NCBI GenBank assembly: GCA_016124255.1
Contig: WGOB01000084.1
Span: 1 to 35,423 of the forward strand
Length of the DNA stretch: 35,423 bases
Source: Alphaproteobacteria bacterium
Lineage (GTDB): Bacteria > Pseudomonadota > Alphaproteobacteria > Caulobacterales > Aquidulcibacteraceae
Direction of reading: 5' to 3'
Below are positions 23,189 to 32,929 of this stretch, piece by piece (position 1 is the first letter of the stretch; the number at the start of each line of letters is the position of its first letter). Below the pieces are notes generated by a model. The model ran no database searches, was not told the DNA's origin, and was given only the letters and a program-made list of their open reading frames with translations. The position numbers and the translations under genes are program-made.

Positions 23189-24472
23189 CTACCCTGAAGA
23201 ACGCCGCAACGCCGCGACGAAGAAGCCGTCGCAGCCGGTTTGCAGCGGGCTGAATTGGATGGCGTGGCCGCGGCGACGGGCGGGGACTGCATCAAGGCCT
23301 TCAAGCTGCGCCGGCGCAAACGCCGGATGCGCCGCGAGAAACGCAGCGATAGCGTCTTCATTCTCTTCCGGCAGCACCGAGCACGTCACATAGACGAGGC
23401 GCCCGCCGGGCTTCACCAGCGGCGCAGCGAGCGAAAGCGCCTCCTGCTGCTCGCCCCGGCGCACAGCGAGCGCATTTTCACGCAAGCGCCATTTCGTATC
23501 CGGCGCGCGCCGCCATGTGCCTGAGCCGCTGCACGGCGCATCCACGAGCACGACGTCCATCCGTCCGTGCAAATCGGCAAGCGCATCGCGCGATCTGATC
23601 GGGGCGCGGATCTGGATGTTGTGCGCGCCGGCGCGGTCGGCGCGATCCTTCAGGGGCGCGAGGCGGCGGGCGTCGACGTCGAACGCGTAGATCTGGCCTT
23701 TGTTTTCCATCGCCGCGGCGAGCGCGAGCGTCTTGCCGCCGCCGCCCGCGCACACGTCCGCGACCTGCATCCCCGGCGCAGCGCCGCACAATAACGCCGC
23801 GAGCTGGCTGCCTTCGTCCTGCACCTCGAACCAGCCTTTGACGTGCGCCTGCTCGCTCGCCCAAGGAAAGCTCCGCCCGAGACGCCAGGGAATGCGCACG
23901 CCGCCGGGCGCGTAGGGCGTGAGCGATGGCGGCTCCGCGAGCCGGGTACTGTCGCTCAGCGCCGCGATCAGCTTCTCGCGCGTCGTCTTCAGCGCATTGG
24001 CGCGGAGATCGAGCGGCGCGGGCGCAGCCATCGCGGCGCCCTCCTCTGCGCGACCCTCGCCGAAGATGCGCGCGAGGCTCGGATCGAGCCACTCGGGATA
24101 ATCGCCGCGCACATGGGGCGGGGCGCCTTCAAGCGTCGCGCTTGTCAGGTGCGCGATCTCGACCGCGCTGGGCGCCAACGCGTGCGGATCGCCCTCGGCT
24201 TCGGCGGCGATCGCTTCAGCGCTTTCACCGAAGCCCCAGCGCTTTGCGCCCCAGATCAGGGCGCGCGGCGCGTCATCGCCCATGCGCCACGCGCTCGACG
24301 CCCGCCAGCGCAGCGCGCCGAAGACCAGGTCGCCGATGGCGCTGCGGTCCTTCGATCCCGCGAAACGATGCGAGAGCGCCCAATCCTTGATCGCGTCCGC
24401 GGCGGGGCGCTTGCGCGCCTCCATGTCCGCCAGGATTTCCATCGCCGCCGCTGCGCGCGCGCCAGGTCGCAT
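23189..24472 (-). CDS. RsmB/NOP2/Sun-type (cytosine-C5) RNA methyltransferase
   Basis: 427 residues. An N-terminal all-helical NusB-like segment (1-120) and a linker precede the Rossmann methyltransferase domain: motif I VADVCAGGGGKTLALAAAMENKGQ (238-261), FDVDARRLAPLKDRADRAG, then DVVLVDAPCSGSGTWRRAPDTKW with Cys314 of the DAPCSGSG motif, and YVTCSVLPEENEDAI with Cys364 of the TCS motif. In this family the TCS Cys is the nucleophile that attacks C6 of cytosine and the other Cys releases the product. It most likely methylates 16S rRNA (RsmB-like); tRNA is possible. A hairpin around the ribosome binding site directly precedes the ATG. Confidence 0.92.
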   Translation of the reverse strand: MRPGARAAAAMEILADMEARKRPAADAIKDWALSHRFAGSKDRSAIGDLVFGALRWRASSAWRMGDDAPRALIWGAKRWGFGESAEAIAAEAEGDPHALAPSAVEIAHLTSATLEGAPPHVRGDYPEWLDPSLARIFGEGRAEEGAAMAAPAPLDLRANALKTTREKLIAALSDSTRLAEPPSLTPYAPGGVRIPWRLGRSFPWASEQAHVKGWFEVQDEGSQLAALLCGAAPGMQVADVCAGGGGKTLALAAAMENKGQIYAFDVDARRLAPLKDRADRAGAHNIQIRAPIRSRDALADLHGRMDVVLVDAPCSGSGTWRRAPDTKWRLRENALAVRRGEQQEALSLAAPLVKPGGRLVYVTCSVLPEENEDAIAAFLAAHPAFAPAQLEGLDAVPARRRGHAIQFSPLQTGCDGFFVAALRRSSG

Positions 24473-24488
24473 CTGAGGCCTTCCTCAG
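24473..24488 (-). promoter_or_regulatory. Hairpin that includes the RsmB-like gene's Shine-Dalgarno
   Basis: On the minus strand the leader reads CTGAGG-AAGG-CCTCAG directly followed by the ATG at 24470-24472. The Shine-Dalgarno-like GAGGAAGG lies in the 5' arm and loop of this perfect 6-bp hairpin with a 4-base loop. Folding would partly hide the ribosome binding site. Such a short GC-rich helix right at a start codon is unusual and may lower or regulate translation. Alternative: the true start is ATG at codon 11 (MEILADMEARK). Confidence 0.4.
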
Positions 24489-24550
24489 AAGCCCGATAGG
24501 AGATTGCGTCCCCCGCGCCTAGCGCATTGGGCCGCGGCGTTTACGCGCCC

Positions 24551-25843
24551 TCACGGTCTCCCGGCGCGCGCCAACGCGGCGGCGTATCCGTCGATGCCGG
24601 TCTCGTCCGCGTCCATATTGAGATTGAAGCGCGGCGTGCCCAGCCGCTGCGCGAGCGTCGGCGGGGCGCCGCGATTTACCGCCCAAAGGAATGGCAGATT
24701 GGCGTTGCTCGTGATGGCGACGAACGGCGCGGCGAAAACGACGCCCATGCCGTTCCACCCAGCCTCGGAGAACCGCGCATGCTGCGCCGCGCGCGCGGCC
24801 ACCGCCCCGGCGCGACCCCAGCCGGTCACCATCTGGACGCTGCATCGCGACTGGCGCGTCTGCAGCGCCGCAGAAACCAGGAGCGCCGCGGATTCTTCCG
24901 AAGCGGGATCGGCGGCGTCGAGATTGACGGGGTCCGCCTCCGCGAAATCGACGGCGCCCTCGCCATTGCGGCTGACAACGGCGATGCAATGGCCCACCGA
25001 GGCGCGATAGAGCGTCAGCCGATACGGCGTCTGCCCGATCGGCTCGTTGGCCTCAGGCGCGAATGTGTTCCACGCCCGCGGCGCGCGCGGATTGGCGAAG
25101 GTGTTGCGGATGATGCCCAGCGACGCGCCGACCGGCCCCATCCCGACGGCGTGGTCGCCGCAATTGATGGCGCCGTCCTGGTTGGTGTCGCCCACGCTTG
25201 TAAGGAAGCCGCCGCTGCCGTCCGGACACACGAACTCCGTCCACAGATTGTTGTAGGGGTCGCGCACCCGGCGCTCGACGTAGCGCATGCGCGGCCGCTC
25301 GCTGGCGGTTGGCGGCGTCGACGCGGCGGACGAAGCGGCAGCGCGCTGCGTGCGCTCTCCCGACGCAGACGGAGTCGGCGCAGCGCCGCCAACCGTATCT
25401 GGCGCGCCTGCGGTCGGACAATTCTCCTCGCGCACGACAAACGCGACGCCGTTGCGCACACGCACCACATGGCGGACCGGACAGGCCCCCAGCGCCGCCA
25501 CGGTCGCAACCGTACGCAGCTCGATATATTCCCCGCCGCCGCGGCGCTGACGCACGACGGCGTTGTAATAGGCGATGCGCTCGTCGGAGACGTCGCGTCC
25601 ATCGACCGGCGCCTGCGGCAGAAGATAGAAATGCTGGCTGCTGAGATTGTTGGCGCGTAGATGCGCAACGACGAGATCCGGGCACCATCCGTCGCGCAGC
25701 CGCGCCCCTTCAACCGGCTCGCTGGGCGTGCACGGCCCCGCCGCGGGCGCGATCGCAAGCGCGTCTGCGCCCGGTTGCTGCGCAGGCGCGACGCCTACTC
25801 CGAAAGCGATAAATGCAAATCCAAGCAACGCCGATCTGAGCAT
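24551..25843 (-). CDS. Secreted hypothetical protein with one dockerin-like calcium loop
   Basis: 430 residues from the ATG at 25841-25843, which has AGGGGGATC in front; the ATG four codons earlier has no ribosome binding site. MLRSALLGFAFIAFGVGVAPAQQ is a signal peptide. Mature features: a Cys-containing N-terminal domain (PCTPSEPVEGARLRDGWCPDLVVAHLR; ACPVRHVVRVRNGVAFVVREENCP), a low-complexity Pro/Ser/Ala linker (about 155-185), then FVCPDGSGGFLTSVGDTNQDGAINCGDHAVG, whose D-T-N-Q-D-G-A-I-N-x-x-D is an EF-hand/dockerin-type loop, and a C-terminal domain with HCIAVVSRNG and RCSVQMVTGWG. Six or more Cys suggest disulfides in the periplasm. No family recognised. Confidence 0.7.
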   Translation of the reverse strand: MLRSALLGFAFIAFGVGVAPAQQPGADALAIAPAAGPCTPSEPVEGARLRDGWCPDLVVAHLRANNLSSQHFYLLPQAPVDGRDVSDERIAYYNAVVRQRRGGGEYIELRTVATVAALGACPVRHVVRVRNGVAFVVREENCPTAGAPDTVGGAAPTPSASGERTQRAAASSAASTPPTASERPRMRYVERRVRDPYNNLWTEFVCPDGSGGFLTSVGDTNQDGAINCGDHAVGMGPVGASLGIIRNTFANPRAPRAWNTFAPEANEPIGQTPYRLTLYRASVGHCIAVVSRNGEGAVDFAEADPVNLDAADPASEESAALLVSAALQTRQSRCSVQMVTGWGRAGAVAARAAQHARFSEAGWNGMGVVFAAPFVAITSNANLPFLWAVNRGAPPTLAQRLGTPRFNLNMDADETGIDGYAAALARAGRP

Positions 25844-25928
25844 GATCCCCCTCATGTACGCGCGACGTCAACGGCGTTCGCATAGCGAGTCAACCCGGAA
25901 TGCAGACATCAAACTGTCATGTCGGAAC

Positions 25929-27407
<1,479 letters not shown>

Positions 27408-27445
27408 CTATGCGGCTTTGGCAAGCGCTCCGGGTGACGTTTCAG

Positions 27446-27922
27446 CTACAGAAGCTGTTCGATGTCACGGGTGAGGCTTTCCGGTTTCGCGTTCGGCGGA
27501 TAGCGCTTGCGCACGCCCCCCTCGCGATCGACGAGAAATTTTGTGAAATTCCACTTGATCGATTTGGAGCCCAGGAGGCCCGGCTTCTCGGCCGTGAGAT
27601 AGCGGTAGAGCGGATGGGCGCCGGCGCCGTTGACGTCGATCTTGGCGAACATCGGGAACGTCACGTCGTAGGTGAGCGAGCAGAAATTCTTGATCTCCTC
27701 GGCGTCCCCCGGCTCCTGATGGCCGAATTGGTTGCAGGGAAAGCCCAGCACGTCAAAGCCGCGATCCGCATAGGCGCGATGCAGCGCCTCAAGGCCATTG
27801 TATTGAGGCGTGAAGCCGCATTGGCTGGCGGTGTTCACAATCAGGAGCACCTTGCCTCGGTAGGCGGAGAGCGACTCTTCCGCGCCGGCAAGCGTCAGCG
27901 CTCTAAAATCATAAAGCGTCAT
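27446..27922 (-). CDS. Glutathione peroxidase family protein
   Basis: 158 residues. Catalytic tetrad visible: Cys35 in NTASQCGFTPQ, Gln69 in GFPCNQFGHQEPG, Trp124 and Asn125 in WNFTKFLVD. It is a Cys enzyme, not a selenoprotein. The second Cys in NFCSLTYDVTFPMF (Cys81) could be the resolving Cys, as in thioredoxin-dependent peroxidases of this family. Removes hydroperoxides; cytoplasmic, no signal peptide. Its ATG overlaps the rlmE stop by four bases (27919-27922), so it is the last gene of the ppx-like - rlmE - gpx operon. Confidence 0.95.
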   Translation of the reverse strand: MTLYDFRALTLAGAEESLSAYRGKVLLIVNTASQCGFTPQYNGLEALHRAYADRGFDVLGFPCNQFGHQEPGDAEEIKNFCSLTYDVTFPMFAKIDVNGAGAHPLYRYLTAEKPGLLGSKSIKWNFTKFLVDREGGVRKRYPPNAKPESLTRDIEQLL

Positions 27923-28620
27923 GAACTGCCCCTGAAGCCGGTGGCGACGACGTAGATTTCCGCGCTCTCGGCGCGGCTGGCGGGGGGCTTGGCGTGGCGG
28001 ACCTGGGCGAACGACTGCTTCAGCCGCGTGAGCAGCGCCGGGTCAAGTCCGCCCTGGAAGGCTTTGGTGACGAACGTTCCCCCGGGCGCAAGCTGTGTGA
28101 GCGCATATTCGGCCGCCGCCTCGGCCAGCGCGCCGGTGCGGATTTGATCCGTACGCTGATGGCCTGTGGTGTTGGCCGCCATGTCGGAGAGGATGAGATC
28201 GGGGGCGCCGCCGAGCGCGGCTTCGATCGCGGCGGGCGCTTCCGGCGACAGGAAATCGAGCTCGAGAAAGACCGCGCCGGCAAGCGGCTCTATGGGCAAA
28301 AGATCGACCCCCACGACCGTGCTGGCGCCGCGCGCGAGCGCGACCTGCGCCCAGCCGCCGGGCGCCGCGCCAAGATCGAGCACACGTGCGCCCTTCCTGA
28401 TGAAGCCAAACCGATCGTCGAGTTCGATCAGCTTGAACGCCGCGCGGGCGCGCCAGCCTTCATCCTTGGCGCGATGAACGTAGGGATCGTTCAGCTGGCG
28501 CTCGATCCAGGCCCGCGATGACGGCGATTTGCGCTTGTCGCGGACGCGCTCGCTCAGCGGGCGCGCCGCGCGCTGATCGGCGCCGGGCCCGCGCCACCGC
28601 CGCTTCTCATCATCGCTCAC
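27919..28620 (-). CDS. rlmE: 23S rRNA (uridine2552-2'-O)-methyltransferase RlmE
   Basis: 233 residues. After a basic N-terminal extension (1-45) comes the FtsJ/RrmJ fold: SRAAFKL-like RARAAFKLIELDDRFGF with Lys63, motif I VLDLGAAPGGWAQVAL (80-95), VGVDLLPIEP, LILSDMAANTTGHQRTD with Asp146, GTFVTKAFQG with Lys186, and KPPASRAESAEIYVV with Glu221: the K-D-K-E catalytic tetrad is complete. Methylates U2552 in the A-loop of the large subunit. Overlaps the ppx-like gene upstream and gpx downstream by four bases each (ATGA-type), so translation is coupled across the operon. Confidence 0.97.
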   Translation of the reverse strand: MSDDEKRRWRGPGADQRAARPLSERVRDKRKSPSSRAWIERQLNDPYVHRAKDEGWRARAAFKLIELDDRFGFIRKGARVLDLGAAPGGWAQVALARGASTVVGVDLLPIEPLAGAVFLELDFLSPEAPAAIEAALGGAPDLILSDMAANTTGHQRTDQIRTGALAEAAAEYALTQLAPGGTFVTKAFQGGLDPALLTRLKQSFAQVRHAKPPASRAESAEIYVVATGFRGSS

Positions 28621-29672
28621 GCGCGGCCCGCCTGATGTGCGGCGATGAGGGTGATCAGCGCGCCTTCGCGCAAGCCGCGGTCAGCGACCCGGACGCGATC
28701 GCTCGGCCATCGATCGAGCACCGCTTCCAGGATGGCGCAGCCCGCCAGCACCAGATCCGCCCGCGCCGGGCCGATGCAAGGGTGCCGCGCGCGATCGCCC
28801 AGCGCCATTTCAAACAGGCGCCGCGTCGCGGCCGCGCACTCGTTCGCACCCAACCAGACGCCGTCGATCAGCGACCGGCGGTAGCGTTCAAGCTCCAGGT
28901 GCACGCCCGCCAGGCTGGTGACCGCGCCGGATGTGCCGATGATGTGCGCTTTGCGCATGCGCATCAGATGGGCGAGCGCCGCGGCGTCCGCAAACGCGGT
29001 GTCCATCGCGTCGGCGGCGTCTCGTTTCATGGAATCGAACCAACCGGGCCGCTGGACGCCGTCCGCGGCGTCCGGCGTCGGTTCCGGCCACCGCTCCGCC
29101 AGTGTCACCACGCCGATCGGCAGCGACGCCCACGCCCGGATCATCGTGGCGCCGGCGCCGGACGGCTCCACCCAGGAGAGCTCGGTCGAGCCGCCGCCGA
29201 TGTCGACGATCAGCGCGGCCTCCACCGCGGGGTCGATAAGGCTGGCGCAGCCCAGCACCGCCAGACGCGCTTCTTCCTCCGGCTCGATGATCGCGAACGC
29301 GAGGCCGAGCTCGCGCTCGACGCGGGCCAGGAACTCAAGGCCGTTGGCGGCGGCGCGGCACGCCTGGGTCGCCATGCAGCGCGAGGCGGTCACCGGTCTG
29401 GCCGCCAGCCGCTCTGCACACGCGCAAAGCGCGGCCATCGTGCGCTCCATGGCGGCGTCGCTGAGGCGCCCGGTGGCGGCCAGGCCCTCGCCGAGACGAA
29501 CGATCTGCGAATAGCCGCTCACCACCCGGAATCCCTCGCGGGCGGGCTCCGCGATCAGCAGGCGGCAATTGTTCGTCCCCAGATCAATGGCCGCGAACGC
29601 GGGCTGGCGCGGGCGGCGCCCGCCGCGCCAGGGATCGCCGCCGCCGCGCTTGGCAGACCGGCCATGCGCCAT
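28617..29672 (-). CDS. Ppx/GppA phosphatase family protein
   Basis: 351 residues from the ATG at 29670-29672, which has GAGGAG upstream; the frame is open for 29 more codons without coding character. ASKHA ATPase fold: FAAIDLGTNNCRLLIAEP (phosphate 1 loop), a conserved Glu in IIEPEEEARLA, DIGGGSTELSWVE (phosphate 2 loop), and IIGTSGAVTSLAGV. Length equals the catalytic core only; the C-terminal HD-like domain of E. coli Ppx/GppA is absent, as in most alphaproteobacteria. It hydrolyses polyphosphate or pppGpp; which cannot be told. First gene of an overlapping operon with rlmE and gpx, divergent from hspQ across 131 bases. Confidence 0.93.
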   Translation of the reverse strand: MAHGRSAKRGGGDPWRGGRRPRQPAFAAIDLGTNNCRLLIAEPAREGFRVVSGYSQIVRLGEGLAATGRLSDAAMERTMAALCACAERLAARPVTASRCMATQACRAAANGLEFLARVERELGLAFAIIEPEEEARLAVLGCASLIDPAVEAALIVDIGGGSTELSWVEPSGAGATMIRAWASLPIGVVTLAERWPEPTPDAADGVQRPGWFDSMKRDAADAMDTAFADAAALAHLMRMRKAHIIGTSGAVTSLAGVHLELERYRRSLIDGVWLGANECAAATRRLFEMALGDRARHPCIGPARADLVLAGCAILEAVLDRWPSDRVRVADRGLREGALITLIAAHQAGRA

Positions 29673-29803
29673 CGCCGCTCCTCGTTCCGTCCCGCGCCCG
29701 CCGCCCTCGTGAGGGGCGCCGCCTTGCGCGCGCTCGGGCCGGCCCCTACCTTGCTTCAAGCGAGAACCTAACGCGAGGGAGTAAGGAGTAGAAGGAGGAG
29801 AAG

Positions 29804-30127
29804 ATGCACTCAGCTAAATTCTCCATCGGCCAAGTGGTGCGGCACCGTTACTTCCCGTTTCGCGGCGTCATCTTTGATGTCGACGCGGAGTTCAACAACA
29901 CGGAAGAATGGTGGACCTCGATCCCGGAAGCGATCCGTCCGCGCAAGGATCAACCCTTTTACCATCTCCTCGCCGAGAACTCTGAGAGCCATTACGTGGC
30001 GTATGTCTCGGAGCAGAACCTGCTCATTGATGAGTCCGGCGAACCGATCGCACACCCGCAAGCCGCGCAATTGTTCGAGCTGACCGACGACGGGCGGTAT
30101 CGGATGCGGACGTCAACGCTGAACTGA
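29804..30127 (+). CDS. hspQ: Heat shock protein HspQ
   Basis: 107 residues. The sequence KFSIGQVVRHRYFPFRGVIFDVDAEFNNTEEWW, QPFYHLLAEN, YVAYVSEQNLLIDESGEPIAHPQ matches HspQ/YccV (hemimethylated-DNA-binding fold) along its length. In E. coli it is heat-induced and modulates Lon proteolysis. AAGGAGGAGAAG precedes the ATG, a very strong ribosome binding site, consistent with an abundant stress protein. The 131-base spacer upstream serves two divergent genes; I see CTTG-containing stretches there but no convincing RpoH promoter. Its stop is four bases from the convergent astB stop. Confidence 0.95.
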   Translation: MHSAKFSIGQVVRHRYFPFRGVIFDVDAEFNNTEEWWTSIPEAIRPRKDQPFYHLLAENSESHYVAYVSEQNLLIDESGEPIAHPQAAQLFELTDDGRYRMRTSTLN

Positions 30128-30131
30128 GCGT

Positions 30132-31466
30132 TCACCCGTCCCGCTGAAAGCCATAGAAATCGCCGCCGAGCGGCAGGATCGCGGTCAGCTCGTCAAGCGC
30201 GCGCTGCGTCTCTGCGACCAGCGCAGGATCGGCAAGATCCTCTGGCGCAAGCGTCTCGCGATAGGTGCGCGCGATCCAGTCTTCGAGCGCATCCGCCACC
30301 GTTTCGGTCAACAGGAAGCCCTGCGCCGCGGCCGCAAGGTCCGCTTGCGACAGCGCAACACGCAGACGCAGGCACGCGGGGCCTCCCCCGTTGCGCATGC
30401 TTTCACGCACTTCGACATAGGCGACGCCGCCAAGCGCGCCGGACTCGACGAGATCGCGCACGTGGCCCGCCGCCGCATTGTTCTCACGCACCTCCGTCGG
30501 CGCGATCAGGTACGGTCGCCCGCCCTGGGTGATGAGCTGTGAATTGAACAGGTACGACGTGACCGCGTCGCCGAGCGACACCGCGGACTCGCGCACTTCG
30601 ATGAAGATCGGATCGAACAGACCGTCAGCCTTACGCCGGATCTCATCAAGCGTCGCCGCCTTATCCTCGAACGCATGCTCGTGGAAGAAGAGCGCACGCT
30701 CATTGGCGACGGCCACGACGTCGTTGTGAAACGCGCCCGCATCGATCGCGCGCTTTGACTGGCGCACGAAGATGACGCGCGCCGGCGCCAGCTGGTGGCG
30801 CCGTGCGATCGCTTCGAACGCCTCGCGGGTCTGCCGGCCGGGAAAGCCGACGCCAGCCTGCTCGCCCGCGCTCCGTCCGTACACGAAGAGCTCTATCCCC
30901 GGCGCGCCGTGTTCGGCGCAGAGGCGCATGTGATTGGCCGCACCCTCGTCGGCGAACGCGGACTGGCCAAGCAGCGGGGGATGCAGGGCGAAACGCGCCG
31001 CATCGGGAAACACACGCGCCAGCGCGCGCGCCGTGCTCTCCGCTTCAAGCGCCCGATGCAGCATCGTGTTCAGGTTCGCGGTCGTGATGTGCGTGCGCGC
31101 ATCGGCGCAGTCGAACGCGGGGGAGACGGTCGCGGCGTTGGCCGCCCACATCGAAGACGCCGCGCTCGCGGCGCGCGCGAGATCGGGCGCGGTTCTCCAC
31201 GCCGCGTCCCAGATCGCCCGATCGTCGCCGGAAAAGCCCACGCTGCGCAGAAACGCGATGTTCGGCCGCTCCTGCGGCGGCAGCACGCCCTGCGGGACGC
31301 CGAGCGCCATCAACGCGCGCGCCTTGGCGATCCCCTGCAACGCGGCCGCGCGCGGCCGCGCGACCGCGTCCTTGTTGCGCGCCGACGCGAGATTGCCCCA
31401 CGAGAGGCCGGCGTAATTGTGCGTGGGCCCGACGATGCCGTCGAGATTGAGCTCAACGGCGCTCAC
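30132..31466 (-). CDS. astB: N-succinylarginine dihydrolase
   Basis: 444 residues from a GTG at 31464-31466. That GTG overlaps the astD stop (GTGA), and the start gives the family length; the frame upstream is astD in another register. Second step of the arginine succinyltransferase (AST) pathway: hydrolyses N2-succinylarginine to succinylornithine, CO2 and two ammonia. Guanidine-modifying-enzyme fold: LNLDGIVGPTHNYAGLSWGNLAS at the start, IDAGAFHNDVVAVAN (catalytic His), and ESMRNGGGPACLRLRVALS (catalytic Cys). No astC or M14-type astE is seen nearby. Last gene of the operon. Confidence 0.97.
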   Translation of the reverse strand: MSAVELNLDGIVGPTHNYAGLSWGNLASARNKDAVARPRAAALQGIAKARALMALGVPQGVLPPQERPNIAFLRSVGFSGDDRAIWDAAWRTAPDLARAASAASSMWAANAATVSPAFDCADARTHITTANLNTMLHRALEAESTARALARVFPDAARFALHPPLLGQSAFADEGAANHMRLCAEHGAPGIELFVYGRSAGEQAGVGFPGRQTREAFEAIARRHQLAPARVIFVRQSKRAIDAGAFHNDVVAVANERALFFHEHAFEDKAATLDEIRRKADGLFDPIFIEVRESAVSLGDAVTSYLFNSQLITQGGRPYLIAPTEVRENNAAAGHVRDLVESGALGGVAYVEVRESMRNGGGPACLRLRVALSQADLAAAAQGFLLTETVADALEDWIARTYRETLAPEDLADPALVAETQRALDELTAILPLGGDFYGFQRDG

Positions 31467-32926
31467 GCTGGAAAGCCCGGCGCGGTGAGCGGCGCCGGCG
31501 CCGTCGCAATCTGCGACGCCACCGGATAGGCGACGTAGTCGGCCGCATAATACGCGCTCGGGCGCAGATTGCCGGAGAGCCCCGGGCCGCCGAACGGCAT
31601 CGCGCTCGACGCGCCGGGCGTCGGCCGGTTCCAGTTGAGGACGCCGGCGCGCACCTCGATCCGCACCCGTTCCCAAAGCGCCGCATCGTCAGATATGAGT
31701 CCCGCGGAAAGCCCGAAGCGCGTTGCGTTCGCGCGCGCGATCGCATCATCGATTGTCCGCACCCGGAACACCTGCAGGAGCGGGCCGAACAATTCCTCGT
31801 CCGCAGCCTCCGCCCCCGTCATGTCGATGAGGCCGGGGCGGACGAATGCGCCCTCCCGCGCCAGCGGTTCGATCACCCGGCCGCCACGGGCGACGAGATC
31901 AGCGGCGAAAACCTCTGCGCGCCGCGCCGCGTCTTCGCGCACGAGCGGGCCCATGAACGGCTCAGGGGTCGCGTCCCACGGCCCAACGACGATGCGACGG
32001 GCGATCGCGACGAGCTCTGTGATGACCGCTTCGCCGAACGCGTCGTCCGGCACGATCAGCCGCCGCGCGCAGGTGCAGCGCTGGCCGCTCGAAGAATAGG
32101 CCGAATGCGCGGCGAGATTGGCGGCGATCCCCGGCGCTGCGCCTGGCCACACGATCAACGGATTGTTGCCGCCCATCTCCAGCGCCAAGAGCACGTCCGG
32201 CCGTCCCGCGAAGAGCTTGTGGATGTAGGCGCCGGTCGTCGCCGAACCGGTGAACAGGACGCCCGACAGCGCATCGTGCGCGAGGAGCGCAGCGCCCGTC
32301 TCGCGCCCGCCCTGCACTAGGTTGATCACGCCGGCAGGAAGCCCCGCCTCCTCCCACGCCGCGCACATCAGCGCCGCGACCCCGGGCGTCAATTCGCTCG
32401 GCTTGAAAACGACGACGTTGCCCGCCAGCAGCGCCGGCACGATGTGGCCGTTGGGCAGATGCCCCGGAAAGTTGAACGGTCCGAACACGGAGAGAACGCC
32501 GTGCGGGCGATGTGCGAGCTCGGCCGCGCCGAATGCAGCCGCTTCCGCGCGCGCGCCGGCACGCTCGGCTTGCGCGCGAATGGAGATCTCGATCTTGCCG
32601 ACCATCGCTGCGTGCTCGCCCTTGGCGTCCCACAGCGGCTTGCCGGTCTCGCGCGCAATCGTGCGCACGAACGCGTCGCCGTGCGCGGTGAGACGGGCGG
32701 CGAACGCGCGCGCGATCGCGATGCGCTCTTCGAGCGGCAGCCGCGCCCAGGCCGGGAAGGCCGCGCGCGCGGCCGTCATCGCAGCGTCGACGTCGTCTGC
32801 GTTTGCGGCAGCCCCGCGCCAGACCACGTCGCCGTGCGCAGGATCGCGGGACGCGAACGCGTCGCCGCCCCCCATGCGCCAGGCGCCGCCGATCCAGAGC
32901 TGCGGTTTGAGGTCGGTGTTCGTCAT
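31463..32926 (-). CDS. astD: Succinylglutamate-semialdehyde dehydrogenase
   Basis: 487 residues, family length. NAD-dependent oxidation of N-succinylglutamate semialdehyde, fourth step of the AST pathway. Aldehyde dehydrogenase motifs: GPFNFPGHLPNGHIVPALLAGN (149-170), VLFTGSATTGAYIHKLFAG (NAD site), LALEMGGNNPLIVW with Glu250, SSGQRCTCARRL with catalytic Cys284, and a C-terminal NWNRPTPGASSAMPFGGPGLSGN typical of AstD. Starts 3 bases after the astA stop and overlaps the astB GTG start by four bases; translation of the three genes is tightly coupled. Confidence 0.95.
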   Translation of the reverse strand: MTNTDLKPQLWIGGAWRMGGGDAFASRDPAHGDVVWRGAAANADDVDAAMTAARAAFPAWARLPLEERIAIARAFAARLTAHGDAFVRTIARETGKPLWDAKGEHAAMVGKIEISIRAQAERAGARAEAAAFGAAELAHRPHGVLSVFGPFNFPGHLPNGHIVPALLAGNVVVFKPSELTPGVAALMCAAWEEAGLPAGVINLVQGGRETGAALLAHDALSGVLFTGSATTGAYIHKLFAGRPDVLLALEMGGNNPLIVWPGAAPGIAANLAAHSAYSSSGQRCTCARRLIVPDDAFGEAVITELVAIARRIVVGPWDATPEPFMGPLVREDAARRAEVFAADLVARGGRVIEPLAREGAFVRPGLIDMTGAEAADEELFGPLLQVFRVRTIDDAIARANATRFGLSAGLISDDAALWERVRIEVRAGVLNWNRPTPGASSAMPFGGPGLSGNLRPSAYYAADYVAYPVASQIATAPAPLTAPGFPA

Positions 32927-32929
32927 GGC

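Noticed and set aside
29673-29803. RpoH-type heat-shock promoter in front of hspQ
   Set aside because: CTTG is present but no matching downstream box at the expected distance.
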